Notes: generated from the sequence alone by a model not told the origin. Counted from the first letter of the stretch, positions 1-7,687 are shown. The stretch is DNA of 13,164 bases from JBBQIY01 sp964618405 (GCA_964618405.1 CAZUAY010000094.1:1-13164), one strand, 5' to 3'. Numbers and translations: made by a program.

Positions 1-70
1 GCTTCGCGAGCAAAGGAGCGGAGATAGATGAGGATTGGCTTTAAGTACGCAACATAACGCGGTTTAAGAA

Positions 71-106
71 GGATGCCATCTACACTGGGAGCATCGGCAT
101 CCTGCC
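71..106. repeat. Inverted repeat GGATGCC/GGCATCC
   Basis: GGATGCC at 71-77 is the exact reverse complement of GGCATCC at 96-102. The right arm also forms a small GGCA-TCC-TGCC hairpin (96-106). Sequences of this GGCATCCTGCC style are, from memory, frequent intergenic repeats in planctomycete and verrucomicrobial genomes. No function is claimed. Confidence 0.4.
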
Positions 107-164
107 TGTGCACATACACCTTTGCTAGGTTCCATCCGAAAAGCGCTCGGGGCTCGGAAGAGAT

Positions 165-195
165 GGAATATCCAGCAGCCAACAAGGAATATCCA
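165..195. repeat. Direct repeat GGAATATCCA x2
   Basis: GGAATATCCA occurs at 165-174 and again at 186-195, a 21-base period, followed each time by a similar CA-rich stretch. It looks like part of a dispersed intergenic repeat rather than a binding site. Confidence 0.5.
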
Positions 196-346
196 ATGAC
201 CAAATGAGTAAACTCGGACCAAAAGCACGATAATAGCATGGGATTCCATGATGTCTGACCGAAGTTCCCCACTTGGGAATTGAATTTGAGTGTTGGCTTT
301 TGGAAATTGAGAATGCAAAGAACTCAGAAACCTTTTCGGATAACGT

Positions 347-407
347 CTCGCGACTAGCGACTGTAACCGGTCAGTCAACGGGGGGCTCTCCCGTCACAGA
401 CCGATTA
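347..407 (+). repeat. Interspersed hairpin repeat, copy 1
   Basis: Two heptads of the form CTNGCGA (347-360) lead through CTG into a 44-nt imperfect inverted repeat (364-407). The arms begin TAACCGG and end CCGATTA, with a G-run and a C-run near the loop. The same 44-nt element recurs at 7108-7151 in the same orientation, with 36 of 44 positions identical and no gaps. Five of the eight differences lie in the loop, which suggests the stem is what is kept. CTTGTCTAA follows 5 bases later (413-421). There is no T-run directly after the stem, so it is not a classical terminator. Confidence 0.7.
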
Positions 408-430
408 TTAATCTTGTCTAAAAAAACTTG

Positions 431-463
431 TAATTCGTAATTCGTAATTCGTAATTCGTAATT
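431..463. repeat. TAATTCG heptad tandem array
   Basis: Four exact copies of TAATTCG (431-437, 438-444, 445-451, 452-458) plus a partial TAATT (459-463), followed by a T-run and AAAGC. It sits about 100 bases before the regulator start, upstream of the candidate operator. Such a short array can gain or lose units by slippage. Confidence 0.9.
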
Positions 464-501
464 TTTTAAAGCTTGCATTGGACGGCAGGTTTAGTGTACT
501 T

Positions 502-542
502 TATCCCACTTCATCCGAAGTCGGATTATCTCTACTGGGATA
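502..542. promoter_or_regulatory. Nested inverted repeat, candidate MarR operator
   Basis: ATCCGA (513-518) and TCGGAT (521-526) form a perfect 6-bp inverted repeat with a 2-base spacer. An outer pair, TATCCCA (502-508) and TGGGATA (536-542), encloses it slightly off-centre. MarR dimers normally bind palindromes of this size, and many repress their own operon. This one ends 25 bases before the regulator start. A weak promoter could overlap it (TTGCAT at 474-479 and TACTTT at 497-502, spacing 17). The palindrome is seen directly; the operator role is inferred. Confidence 0.5.
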
Positions 543-567
543 TGACGACAGGACGAAAGGAATAGAA

Positions 568-1074
568 ATGAAAAAAACGAACACAAAAAAACCAACCGAC
601 GATACAGCAGCAAGAGACGAAAATCTTGCAGAAATGCTCCGTGCTTGGGGACTCTTGGTTCGCCGTTTTGCAAATGCTTATCGTCAGGTCTTTGTACAGT
701 GCAAAATGGCAAAGGGACCGGCTGAACTTTTGCTGTACCTTAAATTAGAAGGTGACAACGTCGAACCCTCCGTCATCGCCGATTTTATGTATGTGCCGCG
801 TCAGACCATGACGTCGATGCTAGACGGGCTGCAACGCCAAGGCTTTGTAGAGCGCAAGCCGCATCCCTCTGACCGCCGAAAAATTTTGATTACGCTTTCA
901 AAGAAGGGTGCGAATTTCGCCAATGGCGTTTTAAGTTCCATCCGCGATATAGAGGAAGAAGCCATGCGAAAGCTTTCCAACGAAGATCTCGCCAGGATGC
1001 TGTCCTTAATGGGAAGATTTTCTGATGCGATGGAGGAGAGCATTGCCGCCAAAATAGAAACCGAGATCGCTTGA
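568..1074 (+). CDS. MarR-family transcriptional regulator
   Basis: A 168-residue winged-helix DNA-binding protein of normal MarR length, presumably a dimeric repressor of the efflux operon it heads. Residues 48-115 give the winged helix: a helix-turn-helix around 64-91 with the recognition helix near RQTMTSMLDGLQRQG, then the wing with the family hallmark SDRRK at 101-105. Helices at both ends (about 20-45 and 120-160) fit the dimer interface. The ATG at 568 is preferred over an upstream TTG at 478 because AAAGGA lies just upstream, the TTG start would add 30 uncharacteristic residues, and it would place the candidate operator inside the gene. The stop is 21 bases before the outer-membrane factor start, so the genes are probably cotranscribed. 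The ligand is unknown but is likely a pump substrate. Confidence 0.92.
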   Translation: MKKTNTKKPTDDTAARDENLAEMLRAWGLLVRRFANAYRQVFVQCKMAKGPAELLLYLKLEGDNVEPSVIADFMYVPRQTMTSMLDGLQRQGFVERKPHPSDRRKILITLSKKGANFANGVLSSIRDIEEEAMRKLSNEDLARMLSLMGRFSDAMEESIAAKIETEIA

Positions 1075-1095
1075 TCCAAGAGCTTTTTTTAAAAA

Positions 1096-2568
1096 ATGAG
1101 TCTAATGAGCAATATGAAAATGGAAAAAATTACAAGAGCCAAGCCTCCTTTGTCGCTGTACCGGAGTCTCGCGCTCGTTCTGCTTGTAGGAGGATGTGTT
1201 TCCTACAAGGGCCAACAAGAGCGCGACGCCCATGTCCACGACTTCACAGAAACACTCGCCGAACGTCGTGCGGCATTACCGGAAGCGCCACTCTCGCTGG
1301 AGATGTCCGTTGCCCTCGCAATGGAAGCTAATTACGACGTCCAGATGGCCGATCTTGACATTCGGATGGCGGCCTTAGGAAAAAACATCTCGTTTGCACA
1401 GTTTCTCCCGCAGGTCAACGCTTCAGCCGATTGGACAGGCTGGGACAAAGCGCCGATGATGCAAGATTCGAGCTACACGGGTTCACGCGTGTCGGTCGGC
1501 TTGCCGCTCGTGATTCCTTCGCTTTGGTTTGTTTATGCTTCCAAAGACGAACAGCAAGCACAAGCAACAGCGCGGGCGCACTATGTTCGCCAAACGATTG
1601 CGTTCCAAACCATGACCGCCTATTATAACTGCATGATTTCGCAGGATGAAATTACGGCGGTTGCCAAACAACTCGAAACGGCTCAAGAAACCTCGGCACG
1701 CGTGTCTGGCCTTGCCGACGAGGGCTTAGCACGAGACTGGGAGGCGAAACAAGCCGTCGCGCAACGCGTCGCCAAGGAAGCGACTTTAGCGCTCGCCAAG
1801 CGGAACTACCTTAATCGAAAAGGGAGCTTACTCAATCTGCTGGGGCTGCCACCCGATGCCTCGACCGACGAGCTGAAATTGAGCGGTGAAACAAGCACCG
1901 ACCTCGCAGACACGAATAGCATGGAGCGTCTCATTTTTACCGCGCTTTCTTCAAATCCGGAGCTCGAAATTGCCGATCGAAATAGGGTGATTCGCGAGAA
2001 CGAAGTCAGGAAAGCTATTGCGGACTTCCTTCCGTCAATCTCGCTATTTGGAACCATGAGTTGGTCGTCAGACCATCATACCTGGACGGCGAATCGCTCC
2101 GTTGGAATCAGAGGCGCTTGGGATGCTTTCAATGGGTTTGCAAACGTCGGACTTTATAAATTGGCAAAGGCGGAGCGCACGAAGAGCACCCTTTCGCGCG
2201 AACAAACGTTTCTGCGGATTATGCTGGATGTCATGGTTGCACGCAACCAAGTGGACGATGCCCGTGATGTTGCTTTCGTTACTTCGAAAATCTATGAAGC
2301 GGCAAAATTGAAGCACGAGGATTATCGCTCCCGTCAGATTGAAGGACTCGTTCCGCTGAGCGATGCACTCGATGCTGAAGCGATGATGAGCCAAGCCGAG
2401 CTCAAGATGTTGCAAAGCCGCTACCAAGAGCGGATTGCCTGGGCCGCACTCAAACTTTCGATGGGCGTGTTGGATGTCGGCGAACAATCGCCTGAAAAGC
2501 CAGATGATCTCGCTGATCCGTCCGATCCGACCGATCTTTCCGATCCAATTGCCCCTACCCTCAATTAA
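1096..2568 (+). CDS. TolC-like outer-membrane efflux lipoprotein
   Basis: A 490-residue outer-membrane factor of the TolC/OprM type, the exit duct of the tripartite pump encoded with the next two genes. Residues 20-33 are a hydrophobic signal ending in VGGC, so Cys34 is probably lipidated. The mature N-terminus has the family opening (LSLEMSVALAMEANYDVQ, then a FLPQVNAS stretch). Two repeats of long alpha-helical OEP sequence follow, each with the FLP strand-turn motif (FLPQVNAS and later FLPSISLFG). The C-terminal tail is acidic and proline-rich (DPS-DPT-DLS-DPI). In-frame ATGs at 1096, 1105, 1114 and 1120 are all possible starts, and none has a strong Shine-Dalgarno. 1096 gives the longest n-region. 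Confidence 0.9.
   Translation: MSLMSNMKMEKITRAKPPLSLYRSLALVLLVGGCVSYKGQQERDAHVHDFTETLAERRAALPEAPLSLEMSVALAMEANYDVQMADLDIRMAALGKNISFAQFLPQVNASADWTGWDKAPMMQDSSYTGSRVSVGLPLVIPSLWFVYASKDEQQAQATARAHYVRQTIAFQTMTAYYNCMISQDEITAVAKQLETAQETSARVSGLADEGLARDWEAKQAVAQRVAKEATLALAKRNYLNRKGSLLNLLGLPPDASTDELKLSGETSTDLADTNSMERLIFTALSSNPELEIADRNRVIRENEVRKAIADFLPSISLFGTMSWSSDHHTWTANRSVGIRGAWDAFNGFANVGLYKLAKAERTKSTLSREQTFLRIMLDVMVARNQVDDARDVAFVTSKIYEAAKLKHEDYRSRQIEGLVPLSDALDAEAMMSQAELKMLQSRYQERIAWAALKLSMGVLDVGEQSPEKPDDLADPSDPTDLSDPIAPTLN
2515..2550 (+). repeat. 9-nt tandem repeat in outer-membrane factor tail
   Basis: GATCCGTCC, GATCCGACC, GATCTTTCC and GATCCAATT run head to tail and encode a three-residue period, DPS-DPT-DLS-DPI. 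The repeat lies in the last 20 codons, outside the conserved duct domain. Its length could vary without harming the fold. Confidence 0.8.
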
Positions 2569-2589
2569 GAAACTTTCAAGGAAAACAAA

Positions 2590-3750
2590 ATGAAAAACAG
2601 AACAACACGACTCCTGATGGCATCCGCATTAGCCGCTCTGGCAATCGGATGCGGTAAAAAAGAAACAGCCGCAACCAGCACGCTTGCAGACACGGTGCTG
2701 AACATTCGCACAACCACTGCAGGAACCCGCGCTTTCGAACGAAAAATGACCGTACAAGGAAGTCTTGCTTCAGACCAGTCGGCTTTCGTTGCCTCACGTA
2801 TAGATGGAAATCTCGATGCGGTGTTCGTGGACTTGGGCGATGTGGTCAAGAAGGGCGAAACGAAACTCTTCGCGATCGATCCCGTTGCGCTGGAAAGCCG
2901 CGTGCTGATTGCCGAAAGCAATATCAACACCGCAAAAGCGCAACAACGGGTTGCCGAAGCGACCGCTCGCCGAACTGCTGCTGAACAAAAGAAAGCCGTA
3001 CTAGACTTTGATCGTTACGAGCGCCTTCATAAGGATGCGCGCGTATCCGACAACGAGTACGAGCAGATTGCAATTCAGCGAGAATCGGTTGATGCCGCTG
3101 TTGCCATTGCAGAGGCGAACATCGAACTCTACAAGCAACAGGTGGCACAGTTTGAGGCCGCACTCACCATCGCCAAACGCAACCTCTCTGATGCAACCAT
3201 TTTCGCACCGATCGATGGCATTGTCGGAGGACGATTCATGGAGCCGGGCGAACAAGCCAAATCAGGCACCCATATCGTTCGCATCAATGGCGTGCAGAAG
3301 ATCAAGGCAAGTGCCTACCTGCCTGCTTCCTATTACGAAGATGTGATCACCGAAAAAACAGAATTCCGTCTCTTTGTCGACAAGGTTGACCGCGGTCTCT
3401 TTAAGGTAGCGGCGAAGAGCCCGGAGGTGGAAATGCGCCTGCGAACCTTTGAGTTTCGTGGCATCGTGGAAGATCAGTCATGGGCAGTTCCTGGGAAGAT
3501 GGCCGACTTCGAAGTTGTTTTCGAAAGCCATGAAGGGGTCGCAATTCCTGACGAGGCCATTCTTGTTCGCCAAGCCGGCTCGATTGTTTTCGTTGAAAAC
3601 CAAGGCGTGGTACGCGAAGTCGTGATCACGACCGGACTCCGCAACGCTGGCTTTACAGAGGTTCTTGAAGGTCTCACCGGCGGCGAGCACATCGTTGTTG
3701 AAGGCCAGTCACAGCTTTACGATGGCCGCAAGGTCGCCGTAGTGAAATGA
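2590..3750 (+). CDS. RND efflux periplasmic adaptor (membrane fusion) lipoprotein
   Basis: A 386-residue AcrA/MdtA-type adaptor that links the inner-membrane permease to the outer-membrane duct. The signal (residues 5-20) ends in AIGC, so Cys21 is the likely lipid anchor. Residues 66-98 form the first half of the lipoyl domain (IDGNLDAVFVDLGDVVKKGE). Residues 100-200 form a long helical hairpin rich in Ala, Gln and Glu. Residues 201-232 form the second lipoyl half (ATIFAPIDGIVGGRFMEPGE). Beta-barrel and membrane-proximal domains follow to the C-terminus. Length and domain order are normal. AAGGA at 2578-2582 lies 7 bases before the ATG. The gap to the upstream gene is 21 bases, and the stop codon overlaps the Shine-Dalgarno of the permease gene. 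Confidence 0.95.
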   Translation: MKNRTTRLLMASALAALAIGCGKKETAATSTLADTVLNIRTTTAGTRAFERKMTVQGSLASDQSAFVASRIDGNLDAVFVDLGDVVKKGETKLFAIDPVALESRVLIAESNINTAKAQQRVAEATARRTAAEQKKAVLDFDRYERLHKDARVSDNEYEQIAIQRESVDAAVAIAEANIELYKQQVAQFEAALTIAKRNLSDATIFAPIDGIVGGRFMEPGEQAKSGTHIVRINGVQKIKASAYLPASYYEDVITEKTEFRLFVDKVDRGLFKVAAKSPEVEMRLRTFEFRGIVEDQSWAVPGKMADFEVVFESHEGVAIPDEAILVRQAGSIVFVENQGVVREVVITTGLRNAGFTEVLEGLTGGEHIVVEGQSQLYDGRKVAVVK

Positions 3751-3758
3751 GGTAAATT

Positions 3759-6700
3759 ATGTTTCTCGCAACTGCATCAACAAAACGTCCTGTCGCGATG
3801 GGATGTCTCATCATCGCCCTTATTGTCTTAGGAATCAACTCCTACAAGAGCATTTCCTTAGAGAATATGCCGAGCGTCGACATTCCTTACGTGACAATAA
3901 CGACCGTCTGGCTCGGCGCTTCGCCGGAAGACATGGAGAAGGACGTCGCCAAGTACATCGAAGACGCCGTGTCGGGAGTCGAAGGTCTCAAGCACATCAA
4001 CTCGCTGTGTCTCGAAAACGTCTGTAACGTCGTAGTCGAGTTCGACCTCTCCGTCGACGTTGACGTGGCAGCACAGAACGTGCGCGAAAAAATTGATGGC
4101 GTGCTGTCCGATCTTCCTGTGGCAGCGGAGCGTCCCGTCATCGAAAAGCTTGATATTAACGCTACGTCGGTGGCCACGATGTTCTTGTCGGGAACCCAAA
4201 CGGTGGACGATCTCTACGACTATGCGGACAACGAGCTTTCCGACCGCTTCGCCACCGTCAAGGGCGTTGCTTCCGTCGATTTAATTGGTGGCAATCAGCG
4301 CGAGATCTGGGTGGAGCTGGATCGCGATAAACTCGCGGCAGCCGGTCTCACTTCCGCAACCGTTGTCTCGGTTTTGAAGAACAGCATTATGACCGTGCCA
4401 GGTGGCCGTCTGCGCGACTCGGGTAGCGAATACTCCCTTCGCTTCGATGCCGACACGTATACGGTCGAGTCGATCAACCGATTGGAAATTGCAGCCAGCA
4501 ATGGCGCGAGACGTTACTTGTCGGATCTCGGATCCGTACGAATGGCGACAGAAGAAATTCGCCAGCGTGCCTTCCTCAACGGGGTGCCAGGGATCACAAT
4601 TAAAGTCGTTAAGAAGTCCGACGGAAACACCGTACAAGTGGTCAATGAAGCCAAAAAACGCTTTGAACAACTTTCGGAAACACTTCCGGCTGGCATGAAA
4701 ATCGACTGGATTCTTGACGATGGCAACATTGTGCAATCGACCGTCGATTCCACAACCAACGACATTGTTTCAGCCGTCCTGCTCTGCGCTGGCATTCTGT
4801 TCGCCTTCTTGATCAACATCCGAACCACGTTCATCGTTTCCATCACGATGCCCGTGACGATCATTATCAGTCTTTTCTTCATGAAGCTCAGCGGTCAGAC
4901 ACTGAATATCTCCACGATGTTGGCGATTGGTCTCTCTGCCGGTATCCTTGTTTCGAACTCGATCGTCGTGCTCGAAAACGTTGTTCGTCGATTCGAGGAC
5001 ACGCCCAATAAATGGGATGCGGCTTGCATTGGGACGAGCCAAGTGACCGTTGCTGTCTTGGCCTCTGCCGGAACCAACGTGGTAGTGATGATTCCGATCG
5101 CGATGATGAGCTCCATCGTCGGGCGCTTCTTCGCCCCCTTCGCCTTGACGACGCTGATCGTGAACATTGCGTCCATTTTTATCAGCTTCACATTAACCCC
5201 CATTCTTTGTGCCCTCTTCATGCGCAAGGAATCTGAAAAGACAGGACCGCTATCAAAATTAGGACGTAAGTGGGACGCTGGCTTTGATCGCCTTGCCTTG
5301 CGCTACGGCAGAGGACTTCGCGCGATTGGCAATCGGCGCGTGTTAGCGACGGCAGTCGTTGTGTTATCGATTTTGTTCTTTTTCTTCTCGATGTCGTTTG
5401 GCATGAAGGGCGTTGGCTTTACGTTTACGGAAAGTGATGACTGGGGACGAATTTTCGTTCGCTGCGAATTCCCCAGCTATTACAGCTTGGAACGAACAAC
5501 AGCCAAGGCGAACGAAGTTGCCGAGATGATGTCAAAGTACACCGATCTTGACGATGTGCTGGTCTCTGTTGGTAAAGCCGATGCAATCGGTGGCCAGGCG
5601 AACGAAGGCGTTTACCTTGCTCAGATTGAACTCGTTTTTAAATCGGTCTATGAGCGAGACTGGAAGTTAGAAGAAGTACTGGCCCAGATCCGTCGCGATC
5701 TGGCAACTGTGCCCGATGCGATCCTCTCTGCCTCGGTTCCCGGCGTTACCGGCGGTAGCGACAGCAGCCTCGAAATGAACCTGCGTGGCCCTGATCTTGA
5801 CGAGTTGACGAACCGTGCGCGCGCATTGCAGCGCGAACTGATGAAGAACCCAGGAATCGCTCAGCTCGACACGACCGCGCGTGACGACAAGCCGGAGATC
5901 AAGGTAATTCCTAACCGTGCTGTTCTGGCGGACCTCGGAATTACGCCATCAACACTCGGAACTATTGTCCGTGGCAATGTCGATGGCATCCAAGCAGCTT
6001 CCTTTAAGAATGGCGATAAGACCATCAACATCCGCGTAAAGTTGCTTGAACAGGCAGGAATCGACCAAGTGCCGCAATTTATGATTCCGGGGAAAACTGG
6101 CTTTCCAGTTCCACTGGAAACGGTGGCCGAAATTAAGAACACCCAATCGAAGATCATGATCTACCGCGTTGATAAAGAGCGCACGGTGAAACTGGTCGGA
6201 AATGAAACGCCAGGCTACGCCTCGGCGACCATTCTTGAGGAAATGTATGCGAAGGGCGATGAAATCGGCTCAACGGCAGGCGTAGGCTACGAATTCGATA
6301 AAGCAGGCATGGCAGAGATGATGGGCGAAGCCGTTGCCGACTTCGGTTCAGCTATTTTGATGGCCATCATTCTGACCTACCTCATGCTCTCCGCTATTCT
6401 GGAAAGCTTCGTCAGACCCTTCATCGTCCTCCTGACCATTCCTATGGCCTTGATTGGCATTGCCTGGGCGCTCAAGATATCCGGAATGAATATCTCCATC
6501 TTCGTTCTCCTCGGTGTCGTGCTCCTCATCGGCGTTGTCGTGAATGCCGCGATCATTATTGTCGATAGACTCGGACAGTTGATTGCCGCTGGCAAATGCA
6601 GACGTGACGCGATGTACGAAGCCGTTGAGCAAACCTTCCGCGCGGTTCTGATGGTGATTGCTGCCTCCGGCCTCGGCATGATGCCCATCGCCATGGCCAG

Positions 6701-6851
6701 CGGCGTTGGCGCGGTCAACCGCATTGGCATTGGCGCCGCTTCTGTCGGCGGAATCATCGTCTCCGGCATTCTCACGATTACTGTTCTCCCCTTAGCCTAC
6801 GTTTTCTTCACCAAGAAGAACCCCAAGGAAAAGGGTGAAATTCAGAAGTGA
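3759..6851 (+). CDS. AcrB-like RND efflux permease
   Basis: A 1030-residue inner-membrane permease, close to the AcrB length of about 1050. TM1 is at 11-28, followed by a first large periplasmic loop opening PSVDIPYVTITTVWLGASPEDME. TM2 (336-353), TM3 (358-374) and TM4 (384-405) follow, then TM5-6, a long hydrophilic segment, TM7 near 530-548, a second periplasmic loop and TM8-12 from about 865. AcrB carries the proton-relay pair Asp407-Asp408 in TM4. The aligned residues here are Ser399-Asn400 (GILVSNSIVVLENV). The TM10 Lys940 position is Asn929 (GVVVNAAIIIVD). The TM11 Arg is kept as Arg961. The related VDN-type permeases keep one Asp, so loss of both acidic residues is unusual. GAGG at 3749-3752 overlaps the adaptor stop and implies translational coupling. 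Substrate unknown. Confidence 0.95.
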   Translation: MFLATASTKRPVAMGCLIIALIVLGINSYKSISLENMPSVDIPYVTITTVWLGASPEDMEKDVAKYIEDAVSGVEGLKHINSLCLENVCNVVVEFDLSVDVDVAAQNVREKIDGVLSDLPVAAERPVIEKLDINATSVATMFLSGTQTVDDLYDYADNELSDRFATVKGVASVDLIGGNQREIWVELDRDKLAAAGLTSATVVSVLKNSIMTVPGGRLRDSGSEYSLRFDADTYTVESINRLEIAASNGARRYLSDLGSVRMATEEIRQRAFLNGVPGITIKVVKKSDGNTVQVVNEAKKRFEQLSETLPAGMKIDWILDDGNIVQSTVDSTTNDIVSAVLLCAGILFAFLINIRTTFIVSITMPVTIIISLFFMKLSGQTLNISTMLAIGLSAGILVSNSIVVLENVVRRFEDTPNKWDAACIGTSQVTVAVLASAGTNVVVMIPIAMMSSIVGRFFAPFALTTLIVNIASIFISFTLTPILCALFMRKESEKTGPLSKLGRKWDAGFDRLALRYGRGLRAIGNRRVLATAVVVLSILFFFFSMSFGMKGVGFTFTESDDWGRIFVRCEFPSYYSLERTTAKANEVAEMMSKYTDLDDVLVSVGKADAIGGQANEGVYLAQIELVFKSVYERDWKLEEVLAQIRRDLATVPDAILSASVPGVTGGSDSSLEMNLRGPDLDELTNRARALQRELMKNPGIAQLDTTARDDKPEIKVIPNRAVLADLGITPSTLGTIVRGNVDGIQAASFKNGDKTINIRVKLLEQAGIDQVPQFMIPGKTGFPVPLETVAEIKNTQSKIMIYRVDKERTVKLVGNETPGYASATILEEMYAKGDEIGSTAGVGYEFDKAGMAEMMGEAVADFGSAILMAIILTYLMLSAILESFVRPFIVLLTIPMALIGIAWALKISGMNISIFVLLGVVLLIGVVVNAAIIIVDRLGQLIAAGKCRRDAMYEAVEQTFRAVLMVIAASGLGMMPIAMASGVGAVNRIGIGAASVGGIIVSGILTITVLPLAYVFFTKKNPKEKGEIQK

Positions 6852-7037
6852 GGAGTCAGCCCGCCGCACGGCCGCGTCGCGAAAAATGACGAGATGACTT
6901 TCTCGAATCGTACTGCTTAGCAAAACTCGAAGTTATGGGCAAGTCATATCAGGAAAAACGGTCTGGGTTTTCGGCGTGGTTCTCTCGTCGCCGCGAGCCT
7001 ATCTTATGCGGAGATCTCTCTAATTCTAAACGCAAAT

Positions 7038-7074
7038 CCCCGATGCCCATCTGGGGGGAACCCTGTCGGGACAG
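7038..7074. repeat. Two adjacent inverted repeats
   Basis: CCCCGATG (7038-7045) pairs with CATCTGGGG (7048-7056) apart from one bulged T. CTGTC (7063-7067) pairs exactly with GACAG (7070-7074). Neither is followed by a T-run. They lead straight into the heptads and hairpin repeat at 7077-7151 and may be part of the same structured element. Confidence 0.5.
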
Positions 7075-7076
7075 AG

Positions 7077-7151
7077 CTAGCGACTAGCCACTAGCAACTC
7101 GCTACTGTAATCGGGCAGTCAACGGGGACACCCCCCGTCACTGACCGATTA
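7077..7151 (+). repeat. Interspersed hairpin repeat, copy 2
   Basis: Four heptads of the CTAGCNA type (7077-7104, the last degenerate as CTCGCTA) lead through CTG into the 44-nt hairpin (7108-7151). TAATCGG and CCGATTA are perfect outer arms. It matches copy 1 at 364-407 at 36 of 44 positions with no gaps. CTTGTCTAA follows at 7171-7179, as it does after copy 1. The element sits about 80 bases before the next gene. Confidence 0.75.
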
Positions 7152-7231
7152 CCACCTTATGCCGTATTTGCTTGTCTAATTCCGCTTAAATATGCCATAT
7201 TAATTACACGTGTTTAACTGTAGAGTTGAAA

Positions 7232-7684
7232 ATGGGGGCACGGGTGATGCAAAACGTATTTCAAGTACTGACTGTTGTCGTTGTTCTGGGTACAATCCAG
7301 AATTCGGCCTGCGGAAAAGCTCTCCAGTTCACCAACACCGTGGCACTGTCCGTGAATGCCACGCTGACAAACCGTTTTTCCACTAGAGCCACATTTCAGC
7401 TCATCGAAGCGGTCTTCGATTCACCTGTGCCCTTGAACGAGCTCTACATCGGTGGGGCTCCGGCGACAGCGGCATGGGCGCAGAGCTGGAGCGGCGGGAT
7501 CGCCGAGCTGATTCTTCTTGCCGAAACACCAACGGAAGATCAGCTCAATGCCCTTCGGCGGTATCTCGCGCTCAAATACGGCTTAGCCGTGCGCACCGAA
7601 TCCGATGGTGCTATTGTCACCACCCTGTCCGCGTTGGGCGTCGATACCGCCGGACTCTTTAACTCCGTCTTTCTGGTGAGGTAA
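7232..7684 (+). CDS. Small exported protein with LamG-like C-terminal half-domain
   Basis: A 150-residue protein with a signal peptide (hydrophobic core VFQVLTVVVVLG, likely cleavage after the NSACGKA stretch). The rest resembles only the last strands of a LamG/concanavalin-A-like domain: LYIGGAP, then WSGGIAELILLAETPTEDQ and LRRYLALKYGL, a signature often seen at the end of LamG domains in planctomycete and verrucomicrobial surface proteins. A full domain of about 150-200 residues is not present, so this is either a truncated remnant or a dedicated short family. Starts at 7226 (TTG), 7232 and 7247 are possible; 7232 keeps an Arg in the signal n-region. The stop lies within the ribosome-binding region of the next gene, so the two are probably coupled and may act together at the cell surface. 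Confidence 0.7.
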   Translation: MGARVMQNVFQVLTVVVVLGTIQNSACGKALQFTNTVALSVNATLTNRFSTRATFQLIEAVFDSPVPLNELYIGGAPATAAWAQSWSGGIAELILLAETPTEDQLNALRRYLALKYGLAVRTESDGAIVTTLSALGVDTAGLFNSVFLVR

Positions 7685-7687
7685 CGT

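Larger units (their letters stand above)
45..567. other. Non-coding region rich in short repeats
   Basis: No convincing gene lies in this 520-base stretch. It is AT-rich and made of short repeat motifs: an inverted repeat (71-102), a duplicated GGAATATCCA (165-174 and 186-195), heptads (347-360), a 44-nt hairpin repeat (364-407), a TAATTCG array (431-463) and a candidate operator (502-542). Open frames on the minus strand cross these repeats, so I do not call them genes. The promoter of the downstream efflux operon should lie in roughly 460-545. Confidence 0.7.
6852..7231. other. Non-coding region with clustered hairpins
   Basis: A 380-base gap between the permease and the LamG-like gene. 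No gene is visible on either strand. The first 180 bases show nothing clear, including no convincing terminator for the pump operon. 7038-7151 holds three successive inverted repeats and a heptad array. A weak promoter is possible at TTGTCT (7172-7177) with CATATT (7196-7201), spacing 18, about 30 bases before the next start. Confidence 0.7.

Noticed and set aside
3..44. Plus-strand frame FASKGAEIDEDWL and stop, possibly the end of an upstream gene
   Set aside because: Thirteen codons cut by the window edge are too few to support a gene call.
1..239. Minus-strand frame open from an ATG at 239 to the left edge
   Set aside because: It runs straight through the GGAATATCCA and GGATGCC/GGCATCC repeats, has no ribosome site, and its residues look like translated intergenic repeat. 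A real gene starting nearer the edge cannot be excluded.
64..378. Minus-strand frame of 104 codons
   Set aside because: It covers the hairpin and short repeats, has unusual composition (many Cys, Trp and His near the end) and resembles no family.
364..407. Hairpin repeat as a Rho-independent terminator
   Set aside because: There is no T-run directly after the stem in either copy, and no upstream gene to terminate is visible for copy 1.
347..463. Heptad arrays as a CRISPR
   Set aside because: Units are 7 bases with no spacers.
478..567. TTG start extending the MarR protein by 30 residues
   Set aside because: The added residues are not MarR-like, would span the palindromic operator candidate, and the ATG at 568 has a better ribosome site.
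6889..6904. CGAGA/TCTCG inverted repeat after the permease gene as a terminator
   Set aside because: Five-base arms, six-base loop and no following T-run.
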